Positions 44,957 through 52,255 of a stretch of DNA of 64,000 bases are shown here, in pieces; position 1 is the first letter of the stretch, and every line of letters begins with the position of its first letter. Made by a program: the position numbers and the translations under genes. The stretch spans positions 124,001 to 188,000 of the forward strand of contig JBGAKR010000003.1 in NCBI GenBank assembly GCA_044224315.1, written 5' to 3'. Under the pieces are notes generated by a model. That model was not told where the DNA came from and did not search any database. It worked only from the letters and a program-made list of their open reading frames with translations. Source of the stretch: JAGXTF01 sp044224315. GTDB taxonomy: Bacteria; Bacteroidota; Bacteroidia; NS11-12g; UBA955.

Positions 44957-45574
44957 TTATTTAATATCTTCCGTGTGATGTCCTGCAATGTCGCCTACTG
45001 TTTTGGTTTGAGAAACAAAGTCTAATTTTGGTTTGTCAAGAAGCTTTGTTTCCTCTCCTTGTGCAAATCCTAACTTATAGCCAATGTTGTCTTGTGTAGT
45101 TAGATAAACATTGTCATGCTCTTGGTCATCTGGTGGAATGAAAAGCATAACCTTCTTGTTGACTGATTTATCAGTAATCCAGATGTCGCCTTGTTTAGTT
45201 GTAGCCCAGGCTTTAATGTCGGCTTTGTAAAATATTTCATTTGGGTAATACATATAGTTAACAAAAAAGCAGAATTTGTCAAAGGTAAGGTCGTAAGGAA
45301 ATGTCACCACAAATTCAGTTTCGGAGATTTTTGTCAAATTGGGCACTGCCGCAAGGTCTTCACGATTATAAAGGTTGCAAAACTGGGTGATTGCTTTTTT
45401 AATGTCATTGTAATTAGCCCCTTTGATAACAACGATTTTGTCATTATACTTTTTTGTCGGTGTCGGTGCATTGGCTGGCCTTGATTTGTCCGAGTAATGA
45501 CTAGTCTCGGAAGCACAAGATTTAATAATGAAGGCGAGTCCTACAAGTCCAATTGTAATTAAAGCTGCTGTCAT
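44957..45574 (-). CDS. Cassette gene: membrane-anchored or lipoprotein of unknown function
   Basis: 205 residues. An N-terminal hydrophobic helix (residues 3-19) ends IIKSCAS and could be a signal anchor or lipobox. A Pro/Lys-rich linker leads to a domain with a VVIKGANYNDIKKAITQF helix and FPYDLTFDKFCFFVNYMYYPNE strands. No family recognised. It sits between attC D (upstream) and attC C (downstream), the standard cassette arrangement. Confidence 0.62.
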   Translation of the reverse strand: MTAALITIGLVGLAFIIKSCASETSHYSDKSRPANAPTPTKKYNDKIVVIKGANYNDIKKAITQFCNLYNREDLAAVPNLTKISETEFVVTFPYDLTFDKFCFFVNYMYYPNEIFYKADIKAWATTKQGDIWITDKSVNKKVMLFIPPDDQEHDNVYLTTQDNIGYKLGFAQGEETKLLDKPKLDFVSQTKTVGDIAGHHTEDIK

Positions 45575-45605
45575 TTAGTTGTCTGTTTTGTGTTCATTAA
45601 AATTA

Positions 45606-45739
45606 CCGCTAACGGTTTTCGGCTTGGCGATGTTGTGGATTATTAGCACTGAAGTTCATAAAAGTTCCAAATGTTTGTGTTAGAACAAATCGTTATAAAA
45701 ATTCCTTCAGCCGCAATATCGCCAAGCCGATGTTGGCAG
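45606..45739 (-). other. attC-like recombination site D
   Basis: About 134 bp with a perfect 12-bp inverted repeat, CGGCTTGGCGAT (near 45620) and ATCGCCAAGCCG (near 45718), just inside GCTAAC (left) and GTTGGC (right) boxes. In the gene direction this is TGCCAAC ... GTTAGCGG, close to RYYYAAC ... GTTRRRY. The 5' end of its own cassette (46012-46004) repeats TTGGCAGTA of the right end. Confidence 0.82.
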
Positions 45740-45761
45740 TAGTTTTTATTTTTTGAAAATT

Positions 45762-45983
45762 CTACATTACCTCTTTTTTCCACATTCTAATTAAAATTCC
45801 TAAAATGCATAATGAAGATCCAAGTAGAACACCTTCTTCACTTATGTTTTTATTAAAAATAGAACACATAAGTATTACGGTACCAACACCAATGGTAATT
45901 ACATCAATAAGTATAGTTCTCATTAATTTATTATCAATTTTTTGTTCATGTATGTTTGTCAAAAATGAAACAATCTTTTTCAT
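45762..45983 (-). CDS. Cassette gene: small two-TM membrane protein
   Basis: 73 residues, basic N-terminus, two hydrophobic helices (about 22-43 and 50-66) and a basic C-terminus (RMWKKEVM). ATG start. It is the first cassette after the second copy of the 116-bp repeat and is followed by attC D. Small two-helix proteins of this kind occur often in integrons; function unknown. Confidence 0.58.
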   Translation of the reverse strand: MKKIVSFLTNIHEQKIDNKLMRTILIDVITIGVGTVILMCSIFNKNISEEGVLLGSSLCILGILIRMWKKEVM

Positions 45984-46013
45984 GCTTTTTTGGGGGTTAA
46001 AATTACTGCCAAG

Positions 46014-46129
46014 GTTTGTGTAAACACAATATTGCGTTTATCCAACTTTATTACCACTCTCCTAAAAGTGGCTTTGGGACTAAGTTTTTTCTTGAAAAAA
46101 GGCATTTAATGGACTTTTTATTTTTGCAA
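46014..46129. repeat. 116-bp repeat, copy 2, at the 5' end of a cassette
   Basis: Second copy of 44144-44259. Here the cassette begins with TTGGCAG in the gene direction, matching attC D. Confidence 0.75.
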
Positions 46130-46218
46130 AACTGATTTCTATTTACATGTTGCCAGGTATTATTGCTTGAAATGATTTGTTTCACCTAAAACTATCCTGA
46201 ATACTTATATGCCTCCCA

Positions 46219-46260
46219 ATCGCAAGGTTAAAACGCGCGATGGCCTCGACACTGCCGATT
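46219..46260. repeat. Bipartite palindromic repeat, copy 3
   Basis: ATCGCAAG-(7 nt)-CGCGCGAT followed by GGCCTCGACACTGCCGATT, a decayed CCTCGGC-GCCGAGG palindrome. Confidence 0.65.
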
Positions 46261-46287
46261 CCACTTTCAACTATTGTCCGCGTCCCA

Positions 46288-46331
46288 ATCGCAAGGAAAA
46301 AACTCGCGATGGCGATCTCGGCTGAGCCGAG
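46288..46331. repeat. Bipartite palindromic repeat, copy 4
   Basis: ATCGCAAG-(7 nt)-CTCGCGAT (46288-46310) followed by a perfect palindrome CTCGGCTGAGCCGAG (46317-46331). Confidence 0.72.
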
Positions 46332-46385
46332 ACATCTCCACCCTTAACTTTTATCCGAACCCAAAGGGGGCGGACTAAACTCCTA

Positions 46386-46429
46386 ATCGCTAGGTAAAAA
46401 CTCGCGCTGGCCTCGGCACTGCCGATTCC
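46386..46429. repeat. Bipartite palindromic repeat, copy 5
   Basis: ATCGCTAG-(7 nt)-CTCGCGCT, then CCTCGGCACTGCCGATTCC, as in copy 3. Confidence 0.65.
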
Positions 46430-46631
46430 ACTTTCAACTATTCTCCGCGTCCAACTCTTAACTCTTAACTCTAAACTCCTAACTTCTGAACACACTTCGT
46501 GCCCTTCAGTCCCATAGAATATTTACAAAACCTCCCTAAAACCCAGTCTGCATAAGCTTAATCTTCAAAATATAAAATCGATAGGGTGTATTTCAAAAGA
46601 AATTGGTTTTTCGGAGAAAAGCAAATTTCTT

Positions 46632-46900
46632 TTGGACAGCCGACGGACAGCCGATATTGGATAGCAGAAATTGGATAGCAGAAACAGCCTTACCAACAGC
46701 CGATCAAGCAGCCGATGGACAGCCGACGGACAGCCGAAAAACAGCCGATATTGGATAGCCGATATTGGATAGCAGAAACAGCCTTACCAACAGCCGATAA
46801 CGGAAAACGGAAACACCTTTCAAAAGTTTCTCAACTTTGGAAAGTTTTGGTTTACGAACAGCCAATCAAGCAGCCGATTGACAGCCGACGAACAGCCGAT
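46632..46900. repeat. Interspersed ACAGCCGA repeat block
   Basis: About a dozen copies of ACAGCCGA or one-base variants, plus three copies of ATTGGATAGCAGAAA-like phrases, at irregular spacing of 9-45 bp. Not a coding pattern on either strand. Confidence 0.75.
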
Positions 46901-47064
46901 ATTGGATCTCAGATTTTTGATATCAGATGAATGATTCCGAAAAACAGAAATATTATGCAGATAATAAACTTAAAGCGAAAAGGTTAATTAAAGTCATTAC
47001 TGTCCAGCGCAGAAACGGGTAAGACCTCAACCTGCTCAAATTCTCCGCGTCCAACTCTGCTCCC

Positions 47065-47088
47065 CCCGCCACATTTTAAATGGGCGGG
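47065..47088. repeat. CCCGCC/GGCGGG hairpin
   Basis: CCCGCC, a near-palindromic ACATTTTAAATG loop and GGCGGG. The strongest member of a four-copy hairpin family. Confidence 0.6.
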
Positions 47089-47116
47089 CCCTGCTCCCTG
47101 CAACCTGCCCGTTGGG

Positions 47117-47716
47117 CTAAATCCAAAACAATATCCCACTCAACACCAACACCACACCCGTTATTATCCCGCTATTATGTTCCCACTTGTGCGCATTAAT
47201 CCTTTGCGCACCCTTCCAGGCTATATACACCCATACAAAAATACTGGCCACCGAAATTATCAGATACAAGGCCGAAATCGCTACCAGGTAAGAGAGACCC
47301 GCACTGCCAATTACAAAAAAATACCCCTCAATTTCCATACACGGACTCAAAAACATGGCTACCAATATTGGCCATACCACGTTCTTATGATCGCGGGTAT
47401 GGGGTTCTAAATGAAAATGATGGTGGGTATAATGCCTGTAAATAAACCAAATGCCCAGCACTACTAAGATCACAGAAGGCACTATTTTCGAAAACCACTC
47501 TACCGAATCTACCAGGTATTTGCCCAGCAAAGCCACAAATACGCCAATGATAACTGTACTTAAAGAGTGGGCAATGGCTGCATAAATGGCCACCCGCATT
47601 ACCCTGCCTTCCGTCCAGCCCTGCTTTTTTCCAATGGCCACTACGGGCAACCAATGGCTGGGTATAAGTCCATGCAGCAAGCTGATAATAATGGCTCCGG
47701 TAAACTGCGACCACAT
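47117..47716 (-). CDS. NicO/RcnA-like polytopic membrane protein
   Basis: 199 residues from ATG (MWSQFTGAI); a TTG four codons earlier is not needed. Five or six hydrophobic helices. The motif LLHGLIPSHWLPVV and later AIAHSLSTVIIGV resemble the HxxxxH-type metal-transport signature of NicO/RcnA or the related UreH-like family. A His-rich cytoplasmic loop (HYTHHHFHLEPHTRDH) follows, which also suggests Ni/Co or other divalent metal handling. The specific metal is not predictable. Confidence 0.68.
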   Translation of the reverse strand: MWSQFTGAIIISLLHGLIPSHWLPVVAIGKKQGWTEGRVMRVAIYAAIAHSLSTVIIGVFVALLGKYLVDSVEWFSKIVPSVILVVLGIWFIYRHYTHHHFHLEPHTRDHKNVVWPILVAMFLSPCMEIEGYFFVIGSAGLSYLVAISALYLIISVASIFVWVYIAWKGAQRINAHKWEHNSGIITGVVLVLSGILFWI

Positions 47717-47767
47717 AAAGGGCCGCAAAGGTAAGGAATTGATGAGTGAAATAGGGAATGGGGACTG

Positions 47768-47902
47768 GCAACAGCCTTTTTAACAGCCAAGTTAAGAGTT
47801 AGAAGTTAGGAGTGATGAGTTGAACAGCCTTTTTTAGTTTACAGTTTACAGTTGACAGTATTAACAGCCAGGCAGCCTCCGCCGCATTGCATGGGCGGAT
47901 TA
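47768..47902. repeat. Dispersed ~135-bp repeat, copy 1
   Basis: Runs GCAACAGCC, then TTAGAAGTTAGGAG, TTAGTTTACAGTTTACAG and AACAGC, ending in CCGCC/GGCGG. Similar to 50503-50640, with variable internal copy number. Confidence 0.65.
47879..47898. repeat. CCGCC/GGCGG hairpin
   Basis: CCGCC, 10-nt loop, GGCGG; same family as 47065. Confidence 0.5.
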
Positions 47903-47983
47903 ACAGCTAGCTTACATTGCGTAGGAATGCCCGTTGAGTATAGGAGCACTAAAGCTGAGTTGCGCAAGCATTCACAATTCACT

Positions 47984-48005
47984 CCGCCACACCAAAGGTG
48001 GGCGG
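47984..48005. repeat. CCGCC/GGCGG hairpin
   Basis: CCGCCaCACC, AAA, GGTGgGCGG; interrupted stem of nine pairs. Confidence 0.55.
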
Positions 48006-48063
48006 ATTATAATTCACAATTCATAATTCACAATTCACAATTGGCTGTTCTTTAATCAGTAAT

Positions 48064-48690
48064 TCAGTATCGCACAAATGCAAAAGTATCCACCAATTTA
48101 TCACCCGCAATACTATTCCTGGATTTATTCTTTTCCGTAGCTCCATAATCCGCCAGCGTGGTGATATGCAAACCTTCAATGACACTGATTTCTATCGGTG
48201 TGTTACTGGCAAAATTTGGTGCATTGAATGAACCTTTATTCCCGGCATTTTGCACAATATATTCCACCACTTTCTCTTTTATTCGGATGGTATCCATTAA
48301 TATTTTAGGGATATAAACAGTATCGGTTTTAGTAATAATTTCTTTAGCTGTTACCAGATTGCTTTTGCGGGTGAAATAAAGCCCTGCAAATACCGCTATC
48401 AGGGCTACTGACGCCGCTTTCCAAAAATCTACTTTATACCATAAAAAGCCTGTTTTATTTTTTTGATTGACCGTAGTTTGTTGTATGGTTTTCAATGCAT
48501 CCAACCTGTTTTCAAAACGTGTTTTCGCAATAGAAACCTCAGTTTGTTGGGCTATCAGGTGTATACTTCGCATTTGTGTATAGGTGGCCCTATCCATTTC
48601 AGTGAGTACCTGTTTTTGCGCTTCAGCACCCAGGGCATCAAAGTCTGTTGTTTCAATCCATTCCTGAATTTGCTCAATTTTTGTTTTCAT
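48064..48690 (-). CDS. Putative transmembrane anti-sigma factor
   Basis: 208 residues: a cytoplasmic N-terminal helical part of about 90 residues, one transmembrane helix (about 92-108, FWKAASVALIAVFAGLYF) and an extracytoplasmic domain ending in AFVRY. Its start overlaps the end of the ECF sigma gene by 17 bp. This arrangement (sigma then single-pass membrane partner) and the topology suggest it binds the sigma factor. There is no recognisable zinc-binding anti-sigma motif, so the role is inferred from context. Confidence 0.65.
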   Translation of the reverse strand: MKTKIEQIQEWIETTDFDALGAEAQKQVLTEMDRATYTQMRSIHLIAQQTEVSIAKTRFENRLDALKTIQQTTVNQKNKTGFLWYKVDFWKAASVALIAVFAGLYFTRKSNLVTAKEIITKTDTVYIPKILMDTIRIKEKVVEYIVQNAGNKGSFNAPNFASNTPIEISVIEGLHITTLADYGATEKNKSRNSIAGDKLVDTFAFVRY

Positions 48691-49249
48691 TTTTTATATG
48701 GGGTTTTAATTGTAGGGCCATTTTTTTTAGTATATAAAAAATACCACTTTTTACGCTGCCTTCGGGTATTTCCATGATTTCTGCAATTTCTTTGTGTGTA
48801 AAATTTTGATCGTATTTTAATGCATAAATACTTTTTTCTTTTTCACTCAATGTGCTCCACACTTTTTCTATCGATTTCTTTATCTGCAATGCATCCAGAT
48901 TCTCGTGTTGCTGCTCCGATATGGTGGTTTTGTAAAATTCACTGGCATTTATATCCCGGCTGATTTCAGTGCGACGGTGGTTTTTGCATCGGTTCGATAC
49001 CAGGGTAAATATCCAGGTCTGAAATTTATATTGGGTTTTAAATAATTGCGGATTTTCAATAATTTTTACATACACATCCTGCACAAGATCTTCGGGCTGC
49101 GGAATTTGAAATACCGAAAATGCAAAGGCACAAAGGCGCTGAAAATACCGCTCATACAGTATTTCCAGCGCCCCGCTTTCTCCTGTTTGCAAAGCCTGCA
49201 TCAGCTTTTCATCAGAAGCAGCATTCGTTATTTCGTTTTTATTGTACAA
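48674..49249 (-). CDS. ECF-type RNA polymerase sigma factor
   Basis: 191 residues with sigma region 2 (ALEILYERYFQRLCAFAF and EDLVQDVYVKI) and region 4 (LSEKEKSIYALKYDQNFTHKEIAEI, EGSVKSGIFYILKKM). The beginning SDEKLMQALQTGESGA belongs to the fold, so the start must lie upstream of the first ATG; TTG at 49249 is used, four bases after the stop of the 49254 gene. Overlaps the putative anti-sigma gene by 17 bp. Confidence 0.9.
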   Translation of the reverse strand: MYNKNEITNAASDEKLMQALQTGESGALEILYERYFQRLCAFAFSVFQIPQPEDLVQDVYVKIIENPQLFKTQYKFQTWIFTLVSNRCKNHRRTEISRDINASEFYKTTISEQQHENLDALQIKKSIEKVWSTLSEKEKSIYALKYDQNFTHKEIAEIMEIPEGSVKSGIFYILKKMALQLKPHIKNENKN

Positions 49250-49253
49250 ATAA

Positions 49254-50426
49254 TCAGGGATTGATAATTTTTGAAATATCCTTTTCCTCCGGACGATCTT
49301 TGATTAAAAATACCAAATATTTTTTTAGCGCATCGGCTTTTGTTTTTTCACCCGCTGCATCATAGTGCTGCCACAGTTTCAGCATAGGTACAATATAGTT
49401 GGCATTAATGCATGCAACCATATCCTGCGAACGATCGTAATAGAAGGGTTGCAGGATATAATCCAGTTTATAATTTTGTTCAAAATTACGCCTTAATAAA
49501 GCCACATTATCCAAATCCTGGGTATTAAACTCATAAGCCAGGCCTGTTAAAAACAGGTTACCCGATACCTTCTGATAAATTTCCTGGTCGGCCGTTAGTG
49601 ATACATATACCGGATTCTTTTTAAAATTATAGGCCGCAAAAGGTATAATATCGGAATTAAATATTTCTTGTAAACTACGTTGAGAATCTGCGCTGATTCT
49701 GGGGTCGTACATATCTTTATCCCATAAGGGTGTGTTTTTTTCTTTACAGATTTTATCGCGATAATTTTTAATACCGAATAAAGAAAAATTGATGGCAGTA
49801 ACATCTGTGCGTATGCCCTGCGACTGTAAAAACCATACCGGATAGGTGTCGTTATCACCCACTGTAAAAATAACTGCATTGGGCTTTAAACCAGCCAGCA
49901 TGTTATACGCATAGTACATAAATCCGGGTGAGTATTCATGGGCTTCAACCATTTGCCGGGCAATGGCATTCCGTTTTTCAATATCGCGGTCTAATTCGGC
50001 TACAATCAGCGAAAATTCAAGGTGCTCTGTTCGGTCTGGTCCCAGCATTTCAGCCTTGCGCAAATAAGGAAGCAGTTTATCATCCAGTCCGCCATTGGAA
50101 TAAACCACCACATTGTACTCATAACTTTCGGGCACCGCTTTTCCCATATTGTCTATCAACTGCTGATGCTCTTTATGGCGTTCGGCACGCGGACGCTTGT
50201 CTGTGGTATCCAGTTTCATCAGGTTGCGATTGGCTTTGTACCAATAATACCATGCCAATGCATTTTTTGGGTCCTTTTCCGTCTCCTTTTTCCATAAATT
50301 ATTTTGGGTGCGGTACCAGTCCAAACTATGGGTAACCACGGCAAAGCCATAAACAGGTTCAGGCTTTTGAGCCCTGCCAATTTGAAAATAAAGCAAAGCC
50401 AGTATGATGAGAATGTACTTTTTCAT
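49254..50426 (-). CDS. Secreted DUF2723-like protein upstream of a sigma/anti-sigma pair
   Basis: 390 residues from ATG (MKKYILIILALLY); a TTG 13 codons earlier is rejected. Sec signal peptide, no transmembrane part after it. The motif NAVIFTVGDNDTYPVWFLQSQG followed by RTDVTAINFSLF (given in parts) is the conserved C-terminal signature of DUF2723 membrane proteins of Bacteroidota. Here it occurs in a soluble exported protein, so this looks like a detached domain. It precedes the ECF sigma gene by 4 bp and the three genes are likely one operon. Confidence 0.72.
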   Translation of the reverse strand: MKKYILIILALLYFQIGRAQKPEPVYGFAVVTHSLDWYRTQNNLWKKETEKDPKNALAWYYWYKANRNLMKLDTTDKRPRAERHKEHQQLIDNMGKAVPESYEYNVVVYSNGGLDDKLLPYLRKAEMLGPDRTEHLEFSLIVAELDRDIEKRNAIARQMVEAHEYSPGFMYYAYNMLAGLKPNAVIFTVGDNDTYPVWFLQSQGIRTDVTAINFSLFGIKNYRDKICKEKNTPLWDKDMYDPRISADSQRSLQEIFNSDIIPFAAYNFKKNPVYVSLTADQEIYQKVSGNLFLTGLAYEFNTQDLDNVALLRRNFEQNYKLDYILQPFYYDRSQDMVACINANYIVPMLKLWQHYDAAGEKTKADALKKYLVFLIKDRPEEKDISKIINP

Positions 50427-50502
50427 AGTAATCGTTTGCAAAGTAATACACTTGAGTTTGAACAAAGTTCAAACAGGGAATAGGGAGTAGGGGGCAGAGG
50501 GT

Positions 50503-50640
50503 GGCAACAGCCTTTTTGACAGCCAGTTAGAAGTTAGGAGTTAGAAGTTAGAAGTGAAGAGTTGAACAGCCTTTTTTAGTTTACAGTTTGCAGTTTATAG
50601 TTGACAGTATTAACAGCCTCCGCCACATAACATGGGCGGA
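50503..50640. repeat. Dispersed ~135-bp repeat, copy 2
   Basis: Second copy of 47768-47902, ending in the CCGCC/GGCGG hairpin at 50620-50639. Confidence 0.65.
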
Positions 50641-50815
50641 TGAGCCGCCAGTCTAGACAGCCCCAAAAAACATAGATTCATAGTTAACAGCCCAAGTGCA
50701 CATTGACTTTTTATGCTACAAGGTGAAACCTATAGTATTCTATGTTTTCTTGGTAGTTAAAACTAATGTGTGCTATGTGGTTAAAATCAGTTAGAAGCGG
50801 AGGGACTTGCTTTCC

Positions 50816-50837
50816 ATCGCGAGTAAAACCTCACGAT
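50816..50837. repeat. Bipartite palindromic repeat, copy 6
   Basis: ATCGCGAG-TAAAAC-CTCACGAT; the family in reverse orientation. On its left GGAGGGACTTGCTTTCC corresponds to the second palindrome of copy 1. Confidence 0.65.
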
Positions 50838-50909
50838 TTACAGTAATAATAGCCTTTTGAACAGCGAGTTAGATGACCAGTTCCCATTCCGAACGAATGC
50901 TCAAATTCA

Positions 50910-51470
50910 AAATTCACAATTTCTAATTGGCTGTTTCTTCGGTTGTCCCTACCCCAAATTGGTCAGTAAGGAATTAAACATCAAACAATAGCCCCGCCTC
51001 GTTCCTCTAAGGATAAGCATTCACAATTCATAATTCACAATTTCTAATTGGCTGTTTCTTCGGCTGTCCCTACCCCAAATTGGGCAGTATGAAATTAAAC
51101 ATCAAACATTAGCCCCGCCTTGTTCTCGTAAGGATAAGCATTCACAATTCACAATTCATAATTCACAATTCTAATTGGCTGTTTCTTCGGCTGTCCCTAC
51201 CCCAAATTGGTCAGTTAGGAATTTAGCATCAAACAATAGCCCCGCCTCGTTCCTCTAAGGATAATCATTCACAATTCACAATTCATAATTCACAATTCAT
51301 AATTCACAATTTCTAATTGGCTGTTTCTTCGGCTGTCCCTACCCCAAATTGGTCAGTAAGGAATTTAGCATCAAACATTAGCCCCGCCTCGTTCTCCTAA
51401 GGATAAGCATTCACAATTCACAATTCATAATTCACAATTTCTAATTGGCTGTTTCTTCGGCTGTCCATTA
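50910..51470. repeat. Tandem array of 121-142 bp units
   Basis: The phrase GGCTGTTTCTTCGG recurs at 50929, 51050, 51177, 51319 and 51447. Each unit has a ~100-bp conserved core (including CCTACCCCAAATTGG and AGCCCCGCCT) and a variable stack of decamers such as ATTCACAATTC/ATTCATAATTC. Length variation comes from the decamer number. Confidence 0.9.
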
Positions 51471-51502
51471 ATCATTAAACACTAAACATTAAACATTAAT
51501 AA

Positions 51503-52252
51503 TTAATCCACCGCTTCTTTTATCATCCGCTCACTTTCCTCTTTCCCCAAATACTTATTAATGATATTATGCACAAAATACAGCAACGGCAAAAGCACAA
51601 ACGCCATCGTTACTTTGTAAATATAATTCATAATACCCACCCCAATAACTTGCTGCATATTCCAATCACCATATAAATAGAATGCCACATACAATACCAC
51701 AAAACTATCAATCAATTGCGATACCAATGTACTGCCTGTAGCCCTTACCCATACAAGGTTGTGGCCGGTTTTCTTTTTTAATTTGGTGAATATAAATGCA
51801 TCGGTTAATTGACCAATTAAGAACGCAATTAATGAACCAATAATAATGCCCAAACCCTGTCCAAAAACACTATCAAAGGCTTTTCCGTAATCCGAAATAC
51901 CTTGTCCGGTTTTGCTTTTTACCCACCAATCCGCTGGAGTACTTTTCATGGAAAAATAGGCCATAATAAATGCATATACCAGCATTATCGCGGTTAAATA
52001 ACTGAGGGTTCTTACCCCTTTTTTGCCATAATATTCATTAATTAAATCGGTCATAATAAATACAATAGGCCACAGAATTACGCCGGCAGAAAGTGAAAAA
52101 GAACGATCGGCACCCAAAAAATGCAAATCCACAGGTTCCAATCCCAGCGTGGCTTCCAGCGAAAATATTTTAACTCCGATAAACTCTGCTATGATGGCAT
52201 TGGTTACAAAAAAGAACCCCAGAATTAAAAAGAGTTTATTTTTTTTATCCAT
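51503..52252 (-). CDS. Queuosine-precursor transporter (VUT/YhhQ family)
   Basis: 249 residues, six or so transmembrane helices. Family motifs: the N-terminal FVTNAIIAEFIGVKIF, the WPIVFIMTDLINEYYGKK signature, and RATGSTLVSQLIDSFVVL. YhhQ/VUT proteins import queuine or preQ0/preQ1 for tRNA modification. ATG start. It lies 3 bp from the stop of the upstream nuclease gene on the same strand, so they are probably co-transcribed, and it ends next to a repeat island. Confidence 0.9.
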   Translation of the reverse strand: MDKKNKLFLILGFFFVTNAIIAEFIGVKIFSLEATLGLEPVDLHFLGADRSFSLSAGVILWPIVFIMTDLINEYYGKKGVRTLSYLTAIMLVYAFIMAYFSMKSTPADWWVKSKTGQGISDYGKAFDSVFGQGLGIIIGSLIAFLIGQLTDAFIFTKLKKKTGHNLVWVRATGSTLVSQLIDSFVVLYVAFYLYGDWNMQQVIGVGIMNYIYKVTMAFVLLPLLYFVHNIINKYLGKEESERMIKEAVD

Positions 52253-52255
52253 AAA

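Larger units (their letters stand above)
45984..47116. other. Repeat island of 1.1 kb without genes
   Basis: Holds the 116-bp repeat copy 2, three bipartite palindromes (46219-46429), the ACAGCCGA-rich block (46632-46900) and a CCCGCC/GGCGGG hairpin at 47065-47088. Frames across it (for example 46271-46495 and 46715-46930) are translations of repeats. Confidence 0.75.
47717..48063. other. Repeat-containing intergenic region of 347 bp
   Basis: Contains one copy of a ~135-bp sequence (47768-47902) repeated at 50503-50640, CCGCC hairpins at 47879-47898 and 47984-48005, and ATTCACAATTC-like decamers. No gene. Confidence 0.7.
50427..51502. other. Repeat island of 1.1 kb without genes
   Basis: Contains the second ~135-bp repeat (50503-50640), palindrome copy 6 (50816-50837) and a tandem array (about 50910-51470). 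No coding frame is supported. Confidence 0.8.

Noticed and set aside
46271..46495. Minus-strand frame of 74 codons
   Set aside because: It translates two copies of the palindromic repeat and TTAACTC repeats; Arg/Ser-rich, no family.
46715..46930. Plus-strand frame of 71 codons
   Set aside because: It reads through ACAGCCGA repeats, giving a repetitive DSRRTAE-like protein.
50910..51470. Possible CRISPR array
   Set aside because: Units are 121-142 bp with near-identical whole units and no unique spacers of constant length; no cas genes in the window.
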